Positions 41,421 to 50,491 of a stretch of 64,000 bases of DNA are shown here, in pieces (the stretch's first letter is position 1; each line of letters opens with the position of its first letter). The translations under genes and the position numbers were made by a program. The notes below the pieces were generated by a model. It saw only the letters and a list, made by a program, of their open reading frames with translations. It had not been told where the DNA came from and made no database searches. Source of the DNA: Argyresthia goedartella (lineage: Eukaryota; Arthropoda; Insecta; Lepidoptera; Argyresthiidae); NCBI GenBank assembly GCA_949825045.1, contig OX463835.1, forward strand, positions 24,817,201 through 24,881,200, written 5' to 3'.

Positions 41421-42439
41421 TACTTTGTGTATCCGACACTCTTATTTGCCTGCAGATTTAATTAAGACGATCGTGGTTCCAGTAATAAAAAACAAGACGG
41501 GGATGCCTCAAATAAGAACTGACTAAGATATTTAGATATTGGTACCTGAATCAGGTTAATAGTGTGAGATGGGCAGGGTATATGTCGGATGAATATGGGC
41601 TGGAGTGCGGGGTAAGGCAAGGGGGTATAAGCTCGCCAAGGCTCTTCAACATCTACATGAACCGACTGATTGGTGAGCTCAGTGGTTCAAAGGTTGGTTG
41701 TTCTGTTGCCGGCAAATTTATTAATAATAATAGTTATGCCGACGACATGGTGCTGCTGAGCCCATCAATACGTGACTTCAAGCACTATTAAAAATCTGTG
41801 AGGAGTATGCTAGGGAACATGGACTTAGATACAACGCAAAAAAGAGTGAAATTCTTATATTTAAAGCGGGTAATAAAACCTACTCTTTGCCGCGCCCGTT
41901 AATGATAGAAGGGTCACCTCTGGCGCAAGTATCTAAGTTCAAATACCTGGGGCATTGGGTAACAGAAAGTCTCACAGATGACCTTGATATGGAACGGGAA
42001 CGCAGGGCGTTGTCGGTGAGATATAATATGTTGGCTTGCAGATTTGCACGGTGTACTAAGGTTGTCAAAGCCACTCTATTCAGGGCGTTCTGCCAGACTT
42101 TTTACACCTGCAGTCTGTGGGTTCGATATACGCAGAAATCGTACAATGCCCTGCGTATCCAGTATAACAATGCCTTCAGGGTACTTTTGGGGCTGCCACG
42201 ATTTTGTAGTGCATCAGGAATGTTTGTGGAGGCGCGTGTTGATGGCTTCCATGCATTTATGCGTAAAAGAATGGCGTCTATCTTATGCAGAACTCGTGGC
42301 AGTGCCAACGGTCTCCTGGAGATAATAGCAGATAGGGTAGACAATCCCTTTATGCGGCATTGGGACCACGGGCAAGGAGGGAGACAATTGAGTGATTAAC
42401 ACAGCACATTTATTATCGTCCACAATTTTATTTAGTTTT

Positions 42440-43105
42440 ACAAACTACGTTAATTGTCCTTTGAAAATCGACTAATCGTTCTTTTTATGATCGAAATTGT
42501 TAATATTTCCCAGAAACGACATTTTACACCTTTGTTAGCACGCAAGGGTATTTAACAAACTCGTCCGCCAAATGATATGTAGGGAAACGACCGTCTGCTT
42601 GAGTAGTGGTTTATTCACTCATTAATTGTTGTATCTCCGTTCCATATTCTTCTAACACTAGCTTATTGTTTCCTACTAATGTAAATTCAACACCAAATTT
42701 TGACATAAAATCCCGCCCCAAGAGAGGCGGCCCGCCATTTTCAATGAAATAAAATTGTATTGGCTTTGTTACATCTTGGTACTTTAGATGAAAAAAAAGA
42801 GCCAATTGGTGATAATTTATGACCATTATACACACACATTTTAATTGCACATTTTTGCAAAATCTCCTTTGAAAAATTTTCACAATAGTATTTTTGCGAC
42901 ATGACGGAGATACCCAAGCCAGAATCTAACTCAATACGATAACTACTACAATTCACATCCTATCCTCGTCGCCAAATGATATATAGGAAAACGACCGTCT
43001 GCTTGAGTAGTGGTTTATTCACTGAGGACATACACAAGGTTACAGCGAGAGATGCGTCTACCCTACCTAGCTGTAGCTAGCTTAAAAATAAGATAAAGTC
43101 ACCCG
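42440..43105 (-). pseudogene. Ty3/gypsy mosaic: LTR end, protease, LTR end, Gag start (left arm)
   Basis: Reading on the minus strand, an LTR end with AATAAA is followed by CATTTGGCGACGAGGAT, the primer-binding-site form of gypsy elements. A retropepsin piece follows (YRIELDSGLGISVMSQKYY, active-site Asp-Ser-Gly; NGGPPLLGRDFM). Then the same LTR end and TTTGGCGGACGAG appear again, and a Gag start from ATG 42522 (MSFLGNINNFDHKK). There is no reverse transcriptase or integrase. It is mirrored at 53811-54530. Confidence 0.8.
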
Positions 43106-43493
43106 ACTTATATTGATTCTTTATATTCTTTAGTTTATAATTTATGTTATTATTTATCTAGTTCACCATGGTTCATCCAAAATAATATAGCTAAAGTTCT
43201 CTTTAGATCCATTTTTTAAATCTGGATCTAAAGAGAAAGTAAAATCTCGTTGGATCCATTATGGATCTAGCTACTGGATCTATAGGGAACAAATGGTCTT
43301 ATGCAACTTGAAAGTTTTGGAATATTTGTTAACGTCATGAAATTTTTCATCAAAGTTATAGGTTTTTTGTTTATAAAGGTCCGTTTACGAATTCCAAACG
43401 TTATTAAATTTAGATATACTACTAATTATCAAATCTGACGTATTGCGGATTTTCGGCTGTGCTATGGCTAATTCCGCCCGAAAATATTTAATT
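43106..43493. other. Right terminal repeat of the TIR element and flank; no gene
   Basis: 43198-43295 is the right inverted terminal repeat of the 38926-43295 element, followed by the GTCTTATGC target copy. The remainder to 43493 shows no frame or repeat boundary. Confidence 0.5.
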
Positions 43494-43696
43494 TTCGCTA
43501 ATATTTTTGAAGACATAGTCGGCTGATTCTGGAGTGTTACCGCACGCTGGACAGCATCATGCTAGCTTTTTTCCGGCACCCATTCTACGATATATGACTT
43601 CGTTTACACCAGAGCAGCCGCCATAATGAAACATTCCCCTACAGCCACTGCAATCCACCCCATCGGTTACTTGTTCACTACACTTATTACAGCTCA
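43494..43696 (-). pseudogene. PHD-finger ORF1 start of a non-LTR element, fragment
   Basis: From ATG 43696 the minus strand reads MSCNKCSEQVTDGVDCSGCR, then MFHYGGCSGVNEVIYRRMG, and after an in-frame TGA, CCPACG. The CX2C...CX2C...HX4C...CX2C spacing is a PHD-type zinc finger, as found at the N-terminus of ORF1 in CR1/jockey-like elements of insects. The rest of ORF1 is absent. Confidence 0.6.
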
Positions 43697-44146
43697 TTGT
43701 GAAGAAAATACTGATTGAATATCAATGTTATTGTAAAGATACGATTATATTGCGATTAGTAATATGTCAAAACATGGCGCGTGTCTGCGAACGAGAAACT
43801 GGTTTTATTGAAGTGAACTGCATAAATTAAAGTAAATGTATTAAAATAACAAGTGTATTTAATGCAGTCACCTCGTCTGTCTGGCTTAGTGGCTCAATTG
43901 TCATTCCGCCTTATTAATAAACGTCTAATAAACCTATTTTAACTATAATGCCGTTATAATTCTTTTTTTTTTTTTTGGAGGGTAGCCTAGCAAGCAACAT
44001 TTAAAAAGTCTGTCTATCTATTTTAAATTAATTTCAATTAAAATAAAAGTTTAATGTCAGTAATTTTATTATAAATCTAGGCCTGGACCCCTAACATCAC
44101 TGGGCAAATCACATTTTCCATATACATACCTGGAAATCATATAACA

Positions 44147-45014
44147 ATGGAGCTCTACACTAAACTGAACAACAATATGGAGAAGATAGTGACCACTTTC
44201 AACTCCAGGATGTCACAGTATGAGAAGGACCTTCGGGAGGCCGCCACCATGTCCTCGTCCAGCAGCCCACCCGATCTCAACACCATCGCCAGCGAGTTTG
44301 TGGAATTTAAGGCATTCACTTGGAACTGCCTTGACTTGCTGCGCGCACAGATGGATTTGCTGCTTGCTGGCCAGGACCGTCTCGAGATGGCGTCCAGACG
44401 GAAGCTGCTTCTTCTCCATGGTGTTCCTGAAGTGGAGAATGAGGACTCCGTTGACATTGGGCGTGCAGTATTGTCCGACCAAATTATTATTATATGTCCG
44501 ACCAAAATATTATTATTATTATTATTATTAAATTAAGTTGTCCCCGGAGTGTGTGTCCAACATCAGTGTTGTGCATAGACTAGGATCCATGAAGAAGCCG
44601 TCGCATCCCCGTCCGTTGTTGGTGAGGTTCTCGACCTTTAGTGCTCGCTCAGAGGCCTGGAAAGGCAAGACTGCATTGAAGGGATCCAGAGTCACAGTAA
44701 CCGAGTTTTTAACAAAGACAAGGCATAAGGTGTTTATGGCTGCCAGGAAGCACTTTGTTGTGCAGAATTGCTGGACTACAGATGGCAGGATCGTCTTGCT
44801 GCTTCCTGACAAATCCAGACAGAAGGTGGAGCGTATGTCGGAGCTTCTGGTTCACACCAGCAAGTTCCCTCCTTCTGTTGGGCAGTCGGAACCTGCTTAG
44901 ATATCTGCTCCAAAGGCGGCTGGGGTTGCTTCAAGTGCAGTAACTGCCTCTTCGGCGCCCGGCACTGCCAAGCGTCAAATCAGGCGCGCTGGTCCGACTA
45001 AAGCCAAGAAATAA
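44147..45014 (+). pseudogene. J1 copy A ORF1
   Basis: The N-terminal coiled-coil part (NNNMEKIVTTFNSRMSQYEK) and VEFKAFTWNCLDLLRAQMD align with the intact ORF1 of copy B. An insertion of TTA repeats with a duplicated GTCCGACCAAA (44473-44483 and 44496-44506) shifts the frame near 44490. The second half resumes at about 44538 (ISVVHRLGSMKKPSHPRPLL, the RRM-like domain). A TAG at 44898 precedes a basic tail ending at 45014. Confidence 0.85.
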
Positions 45015-45696
45015 ACATCTTTTCCGTACTCGCTATCACAATTTGGACGGGTAATACTCATTTTCCCAACAAGGTAGTTTATTTTATTCATTTATTTTTG
45101 TTCACCTTCAATAATGTGTGTATTTATTTTTCGGTTTCTGTTTCATGCTCCTGTCTGAAGTCAACATTCAATCAATTCAATATCATGTTTGTCATTGTGT
45201 CAATTATGACATCCTTTTATTCCAACACTGCCCCAACGTTCATCCAACGTTGAGCTGTTGTTGCTGTATTGTCGGACGGAACGCAAGGCGTGTTCCATAT
45301 AAATTAATGTTAATTCTATACAAAAATAATGTTAGTGTTCCATATTACCTAAATGCTCTGTGTATTAGTGATTGTTCCACAATGTGTCCCGTTTACGTGA
45401 ATTTAGTCCATTTATGTGTATTATTCTTCCTCAATGTTTAGGATGAAATATTTTTCTGAATTTTCCCCCGAAAAGCCCAGTGTATGTACGACTGGGTTTT
45501 TTTTTTTCTTCGAGGGTAGTTGGAAGAAGCGCATACAAATATTTAGCTCTCTGTAATTTTATTGAAATTTAATTAATTAATACAATTTTATGTACAATTT
45601 AATCTAAAAGAACTGACCTGGACCCTCCATAATTCAAAATCAAACAGATAACCTCACTGATTTTCACAATTAAATAAATTCACCAAGCACAACACA

Positions 45697-46491
45697 ATGA
45701 CCTCTAAGGACCTCTACGCCAAGCTGCAGGAGAACATGGAGGCCATCTCGGAGTCACTCATTGAGCGCATCGGGAAGTTCGAGCAGGAGCTGCAAGCGGC
45801 CACACCTGCCCCCGGACCCCTGAACATCACAAAGCTGGCGAGTGAGTTCCGTGACTTCAAGTTGCTGGTCTGGAAGAGCCTGAAAGCACTCAAGAATCAA
45901 CTTGAGTACTTGACCCTCGGCCTCGACCGGCACGAGACTGCGGCGCGGCGTAAAGTGCTGCTAGTTCACGTCATCAAGGAGACCGACAAGGAGCAGCCAG
46001 ACGAAGTGTTAAGGGCAGTGTTCGCAGACCGCCTTAAATTGCCCGACATGGGCCTCGATGACATCAGGGTGGTGCACAGACTGGGAGCCAAGAGCACGAA
46101 GACACGCCCACTGCTGGTTCGCTTCGCCACACACTCAGCACGCTGTGAAGTCTGGGATCGCAAGAAGGAGCTCAAGGGCTCAGGCATTTTGGTGTCTGAG
46201 TTTTTGACAAAATCCCGGCACGACGTTTTCTTGGCGGCGCGGAAGCACTTCGGCATCAGCAGCAGTTGGACGTCGGACGGCAAGATACACGTGTTGCTGC
46301 CTGACAAGTCGCGGCAGAGGCTGGAGTGCTGGGCAGATTTGCGGCCACTCATGGCGAAGTACCCAAGCAAGGAGACCCCCTCGCCAGCCGGCAAAGGGAA
46401 TAAACCTGCTGAGGGCGCCGCCGCATCTGCCTCCGGCGTAGTGACCAGGAAACAGGCCACTCAGTCGCAGGGCAAGAAGAAGCAAGGTTAG
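45697..46491 (+). CDS. J1 ORF1 protein (coiled coil plus RRM-like RNA-binding domain)
   Basis: The 264-codon frame starts at the first ATG after the leader. Residues 1-85 are helical and coiled-coil-prone (LQENMEAISESLIERIGKFE). About 85-210 resembles the RRM and C-terminal domains of L1-type ORF1 proteins (RRKVLLVHVI, DDIRVVHRLG, RPLLVRFATHSARCEVW, GSGILVSEFLT, SRHDVFLAARKHF). The tail is Lys/Gln-rich. By analogy it coats the element RNA. Its domain layout differs from the PHD-type ORF1 fragment at 43.5 kb. No damage is visible. Confidence 0.9.
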   Translation: MTSKDLYAKLQENMEAISESLIERIGKFEQELQAATPAPGPLNITKLASEFRDFKLLVWKSLKALKNQLEYLTLGLDRHETAARRKVLLVHVIKETDKEQPDEVLRAVFADRLKLPDMGLDDIRVVHRLGAKSTKTRPLLVRFATHSARCEVWDRKKELKGSGILVSEFLTKSRHDVFLAARKHFGISSSWTSDGKIHVLLPDKSRQRLECWADLRPLMAKYPSKETPSPAGKGNKPAEGAAASASGVVTRKQATQSQGKKKQG

Positions 46492-47120
46492 ACCCTCTTC
46501 GTCTGTCTCTAAACCAATCAGATTCAGCGTTCCGTTCCCCCGGTGGTACAGTGCTCATGTCGTGATCCTTTTCTCTACTAGTAATGTTTTGCGAGGTAGT
46601 AGCAACTATTTTTATTTTCAATTTCAAGTCCACTCGATTTATTTGCAACTATTGACAGCATATTGACACATATTTTTTTTTTGGTTCATTTGCCTTGTCA
46701 GGCAGGCAAAGGTTTCTAGACCATGCATAGACCATTTCTAGCCTTGCATATTGACACAGTATGATAGTTTTTTTTTTTTTGAAGTGCCATTGTGCGGCTT
46801 TTGAAGTCGCGGTCCCTCTTGCGCTTACCTTTTTGCTGTGGATTTTATTCTATTGTTAGCGCTATAGTTTATTGCTTTCTTATTGTGTAAAGTGTGTGTG
46901 TGTGTGTGTGTGTGTGATGTTTATTTACAATGTAATAGTAGGTTTTCTGACTTCTTACAACAATCCATGCCTGGTGAGGGTTTAGGTCACCCCATTGGTT
47001 TATATTAGTCTTTTTTTTTTCTTTTGATTCCTTAATCATTATATATTTTCAGCTAGGTATATTCCTATACCTAGTTATATATTTATATTATATTATAGTA
47101 TATTATTTTATCTACATAAT
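46492..47120. other. J1 copy B inter-ORF spacer with (GT)n and a 75-bp insert
   Basis: The 629-bp non-coding spacer contains several T runs, a (GT)n array at about 46892-46916 and a small insert flanked by a 13-bp duplication (46671-46745, listed separately). How ORF2 would be translated across such a long spacer is unclear; internal entry or separate initiation would be needed. Confidence 0.7.
46671..46745 (-). mobile_element. 75-bp retroposed insert with 13-bp target duplication
   Basis: GCATATTGACACA occurs at 46658-46670 and again at 46746-46758. Read on the minus strand, the insert ends in ACCAAAAAAAAAATA, an oligo(A) tail directly at the duplication, as expected for target-primed retroposition. 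The ~60-nt body contains a short inverted repeat (TTTGCCT...AGGCAAA) and has no recognised source. Confidence 0.65.
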
Positions 47121-50042
47121 ATGAATCTCAATAACGATAGCTTCTTGTCGTGTGAGTCTAGCGATGAATTTGTAAGTGCAGAAAGTGACATTTCCAGTGT
47201 GGAAGAACCACTTTCTGTCAAACTCAGAACTGTCTTTGGTGGGTCTGGGAAGAATCTGAACATTGTGCACATCAATGCTCAGAGCATTCACACGAGCTAC
47301 ACCGATCTTATCGAGGCTTTTAGTGACCAACATGTGGACGCTATCCTTGTCTCCGAGTCATTCCTGAAGCCTTCACTCTCCTCATCTATGTACTCTCTTC
47401 CAGGCTTCAGGCTCTACAGGAATGACAGAGTCGGGAAAGCGGATGGAGGTGTTGCTGTTTACCTGCGTGTGGATATTCCGTGCAAGGTGATCAGCGCATC
47501 CCCTAGCCAGTACTCCGAGTCTGCCGAATTCCTCTTCCTCGAAATTCTTCTTTATCACAATAAGGTGCTTCTTGGTGTTGTTTATAGCCCCTCTCTCCGT
47601 GTTGATTATTTCGACACCTTTGAATCTATTCTTAATGATTTGACCCCACTTTACGATGACACTCTCATTCTTGGGGATTTCAACACTTGTCTCCTCAAAA
47701 ATGATTCTCGTTCAGCCAAGCTTAGGTCAATAGTAGATTCATACAATCTGCACATTTTGCCGCTTGCGGCCACCCATTCCCAGCCACATTGCTCGCCCTC
47801 TCTTCTTGACATCATAATCATTTCCAACCTGGATAAGGTGGCCACTCATGTTCAACTTAACTCACCTTTTTCTTTTCACGACCTCATTTACGTCTCATAT
47901 AAAATTAGGTCCCCTAAGTGCAGAACCAAATTTATTGAAACTCGCAGCTTCAAAGATATCAACCTGGATTCCCTCAAGTCTGATGTTTCACTGGTCGATT
48001 GGTCCCCTGTCATCTTGAGCGAGAGCGTTGATGACAAAATTCACAGCTTCAATACAATTGTCCTGGGACTTTATGACAAACATGCTCCCATTAAAAAAGT
48101 TAGAGTGAAGCACCTGCCTGCTCCCTGGCTAAACGATGATATCAAGCGACTCATGACAAAGAGAGATCGGGCTAAGTGCAGGTACAAAAAGGATCCGACA
48201 GATGACAATTTTCTCACCTACAAATCGCTTCGAAATCGTTGCAATCGTCTCTGTCGCGACGCCAAACGCCGCCACATCTTTGAGTGTATCGAAAGGTACA
48301 CTCCTGCTCAGGTGTGGAAATTTCTCAGGACACTTGGTATAGGCAAGTCCCAGGCCCAGGACACGCATTCAGGTAATGTCGATCTCAACGCTCTTAATCA
48401 GTTTCTCTCCGCACCGCCCGTTGTGATGGACTCTACCGTCAAGCAAGCCACTCTTCGGAGCCTGCGTTCTAGGTCACTTCCCAACACCACTCCCTTCAAC
48501 ATGAGATATGTCGGAGTTGACACAGTTAAAAGGGCATTGTTGGCGATTAGCTCCAAAGCAGTCGGACATGACAACATCTGCCTAAAAATGATCTTCACTA
48601 TCCTAGATGACCTGCTTCCGCCCATAACGCACATTTTAAATTTTTCCCTTTCAAACTGCTCCTTCCCTACTGCTTGGAAACATGCACTAGTTATCCCTCT
48701 CCCTAAATCATCCAATCCTACCTGCTTCAAAGAATATCGCCCGATTTCCATCTTGCCGATCCTATCAAAAGTCCTCGAATCCATTGTCCATACCCAGCTC
48801 TCCCAATATCTATCCTCTAACAACCTATTAAATCCTTTTCAATCAGGCTTCAGACCGGGTCACAGCACAGTTACGGCTCTACTTAAAGTGACGGATGATA
48901 TTCAGGTTGCCATGGATCAGAAGCAGCTTTCGGTGCTTACCCTGCTCGACTTCAGCAGTGCCTTTAACTGTGTTGACTTTGACATTCTCGTTGAACTTCT
49001 CAAATCTCTTAATCTCTCTTCCCATTCTATCAGCTGGTTCGACTCATACCTTCGTGACCGTAAACAGCGTATCAAATCGGAGACGACTTGCACGGATTGG
49101 TGTGACCTCACCTCCGGTGTCCCCCAAGGTGGCATTCTCTCTCCTCTTCTATTTTCTATATTTATTAACTCCATCTCCGATGCCCTCTCATCTTCTTATC
49201 ATCTTTACGCGGATGACTTACAAATCTATCGCCACTTCTCTCCCGATAATGTAAACTCCGCTGTGGAGGCGTTAAACGCTGACTTAGAGGGTATTAGAGG
49301 ATGGGCCTCGTCATTTGGGCTACTGGTTAACCCAAACAAGTCCCAGGCCATGATTATAGATACCAGACACTCACTATGTTTGTTGAAGCAACAGTCTGTC
49401 CCTCCTGTATCTTATAACGGTACCGTAATCATGTATAGCGACACAGCGAAAAACCTGGGTGTTGTTTTCGATAACCAGTTAACCTGGTCAACGCATATCA
49501 GCGAGGTCAGCAGGCGAGTTTACGCTACCTTTCACTCTCTCAGGAGACTTCAGAACTTTCTTCCTCGTCAGACCAAAATTATTCTCGCCCAGTCTCTTTT
49601 ACTTCCCCTCATTGACAATGCTGATGTTTGCTGGGTAAGCGCAAATGAAGAGCAACTGAACAAACTCGAACGACTTCAAAACCTCGGGATTCGGTTCATC
49701 TTCGGACTGCGAAAATATGATCACGTCTCTCAACATCGCAGGGAGTTGAATTGGCTTCCGATTCGTCTTCGACGGGACTCTCATATCCTATGCCTGCTCT
49801 ACAATATTTTGTGGAAACCTCGGTACCCTAACTTCCTGCGTGATCGCTTCGAATTTCTTTCTTCATGCAGGCCTCGGAGAACTCACATGGCTACTATGCT
49901 TAAAGCCCCACAACGCTCCACTGCGTTTAGAATCCGCGCTATACGGCTGTGGAATGAACTTCCCTGCACCATCAGGGACAGTCCATCACTGAATATCTTT
50001 AAGAACCGACTAAAGAAGCACTATCTTTCACTTTCTATTTAG
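47121..50042 (+). CDS. J1 ORF2: endonuclease-reverse transcriptase, intact
   Basis: The 973-codon frame is open. The endonuclease domain (about 45-260) keeps N52 (INAQS), E79 (VSES), D186 and N188 (GDFN) and H253; SPSLLDIII precedes it. The reverse transcriptase (about 470-760) shows YRPISILPILSKVLE, Asp610 in TLLDFSSAFNCVDFD, GVPQGGILSPLLFS at 666-679 and YADD at 696-699. The C-terminal domain (770-970) carries FHSLRRLQNFLP, ERLQNLGIRFIFGLRKYD and IRLWNELPCTIRDSPS. It would nick target DNA and prime reverse transcription of its own RNA. The CR1/jockey assignment is by motif style. Confidence 0.95.
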   Translation: MNLNNDSFLSCESSDEFVSAESDISSVEEPLSVKLRTVFGGSGKNLNIVHINAQSIHTSYTDLIEAFSDQHVDAILVSESFLKPSLSSSMYSLPGFRLYRNDRVGKADGGVAVYLRVDIPCKVISASPSQYSESAEFLFLEILLYHNKVLLGVVYSPSLRVDYFDTFESILNDLTPLYDDTLILGDFNTCLLKNDSRSAKLRSIVDSYNLHILPLAATHSQPHCSPSLLDIIIISNLDKVATHVQLNSPFSFHDLIYVSYKIRSPKCRTKFIETRSFKDINLDSLKSDVSLVDWSPVILSESVDDKIHSFNTIVLGLYDKHAPIKKVRVKHLPAPWLNDDIKRLMTKRDRAKCRYKKDPTDDNFLTYKSLRNRCNRLCRDAKRRHIFECIERYTPAQVWKFLRTLGIGKSQAQDTHSGNVDLNALNQFLSAPPVVMDSTVKQATLRSLRSRSLPNTTPFNMRYVGVDTVKRALLAISSKAVGHDNICLKMIFTILDDLLPPITHILNFSLSNCSFPTAWKHALVIPLPKSSNPTCFKEYRPISILPILSKVLESIVHTQLSQYLSSNNLLNPFQSGFRPGHSTVTALLKVTDDIQVAMDQKQLSVLTLLDFSSAFNCVDFDILVELLKSLNLSSHSISWFDSYLRDRKQRIKSETTCTDWCDLTSGVPQGGILSPLLFSIFINSISDALSSSYHLYADDLQIYRHFSPDNVNSAVEALNADLEGIRGWASSFGLLVNPNKSQAMIIDTRHSLCLLKQQSVPPVSYNGTVIMYSDTAKNLGVVFDNQLTWSTHISEVSRRVYATFHSLRRLQNFLPRQTKIILAQSLLLPLIDNADVCWVSANEEQLNKLERLQNLGIRFIFGLRKYDHVSQHRRELNWLPIRLRRDSHILCLLYNILWKPRYPNFLRDRFEFLSSCRPRRTHMATMLKAPQRSTAFRIRAIRLWNELPCTIRDSPSLNIFKNRLKKHYLSLSI

Positions 50043-50491
50043 CTATATAATGTATTATTATTAGTATATTTGTAAGATATTTATTGATATGCTGTATTTA
50101 TGTAACTGTGTATGTAGTCTATATTTCTTAGCAATAGGGTTTTATGTATGTGTAATATGTATTATATTAGAATATAGTCTTAATTGTACGCGCAATTCTT
50201 TCCCTTACCTATCATCTCCGTCTCCTATCCAACATGGTTTGCTGGAAGAAATCTCTTTTTAGAGATAAGCTCGCCTTTGTACATGTTTTTTCTATCATAA
50301 GTTATCTGTATGTCTGTTTTGTTTAGTACAATAAAGAAATTACGAAATTACGAAATTACGACTGGGTTCAGGCTATTTATTTATATTAATTTGAATATTT
50401 TTTTTAGGGTAATATCGATTATTGGGTTTATTTATTATATATATATATATATATATTTGTATTCATTTTATTAGTATATTTATTTTAGACT

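Larger units (their letters stand above)
39190..42399 (+). pseudogene. Non-LTR family J3 reverse transcriptase, split by maT
   Basis: Before the mariner, CVHLPRVLTMFF matches the CEVLARFF segment of the J3 ORF2. After it, LCIRHSYLPADLIKTIVV continues the same domain. A deletion then removes the palm segment with the first catalytic Asp. The sequence resumes at about 41540 with NSVRWAGYMSDEYGLECGVR and NSYADDMVLLSPS. The frame 41887-42399 carries the C-terminal domain (FYTCSLWVRYTQKSYNALR; GLPRFCSASGMF). It ends at a stop directly before a gypsy fragment, without the family's (TTA)n tail. Confidence 0.88.
38101..43105 (+). repeat. Left arm of a large inverted duplication
   Basis: This arm matches the reverse complement of 53811-57965 throughout: copia 3' noncoding region and LTR, one inverted terminal repeat, a J3 reverse transcriptase holding a maT element, and a gypsy mosaic. 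It is 5,005 bp. Removing the 844-bp J1 insertion and its 6-bp target duplication gives 4,155 bp, exactly the length of the right arm. Scattered substitutions separate the arms. Confidence 0.92.
38926..43295. mobile_element. TIR element with 9-bp target duplication, filled with nested elements
   Basis: The ends form a ~95-bp inverted repeat: 38931-39028 starts TTCCCTATAGATCCAGT, and 43198-43292 is its reverse complement. GTCTTATGC flanks both ends (38917-38925 and 43296-43304). The repeat is itself rich in short palindromes around GGATCC. A 9-bp duplication with long inverted repeats suggests a Mutator-like or related DNA element, which is inference because no own transposase was seen. Its interior is a J3 reverse transcriptase, a maT mariner, a J1 fragment and a gypsy mosaic. 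Only the left terminus is present in the inverted duplicate (57040-57142). Confidence 0.75.
45499..50356 (+). mobile_element. Full-length J1 non-LTR retrotransposon, copy B
   Basis: The element begins with a T run, TTCGAGGGTAG and a ~190-bp leader. ORF1 and ORF2 are both uninterrupted, and the 3' end is a tail of GAAATTAC units (about 50336-50356). TACGACTGGGTT is duplicated exactly at 45487-45498 and 50357-50368. With intact frames, catalytic residues and target duplication it could be a recently active copy. It lies inside copy A of the same family. Confidence 0.95.

Noticed and set aside
45966..46648. Antisense frames across ORF1 of copy B
   Set aside because: They are shadows of the GC-rich ORF1; no motif was seen.
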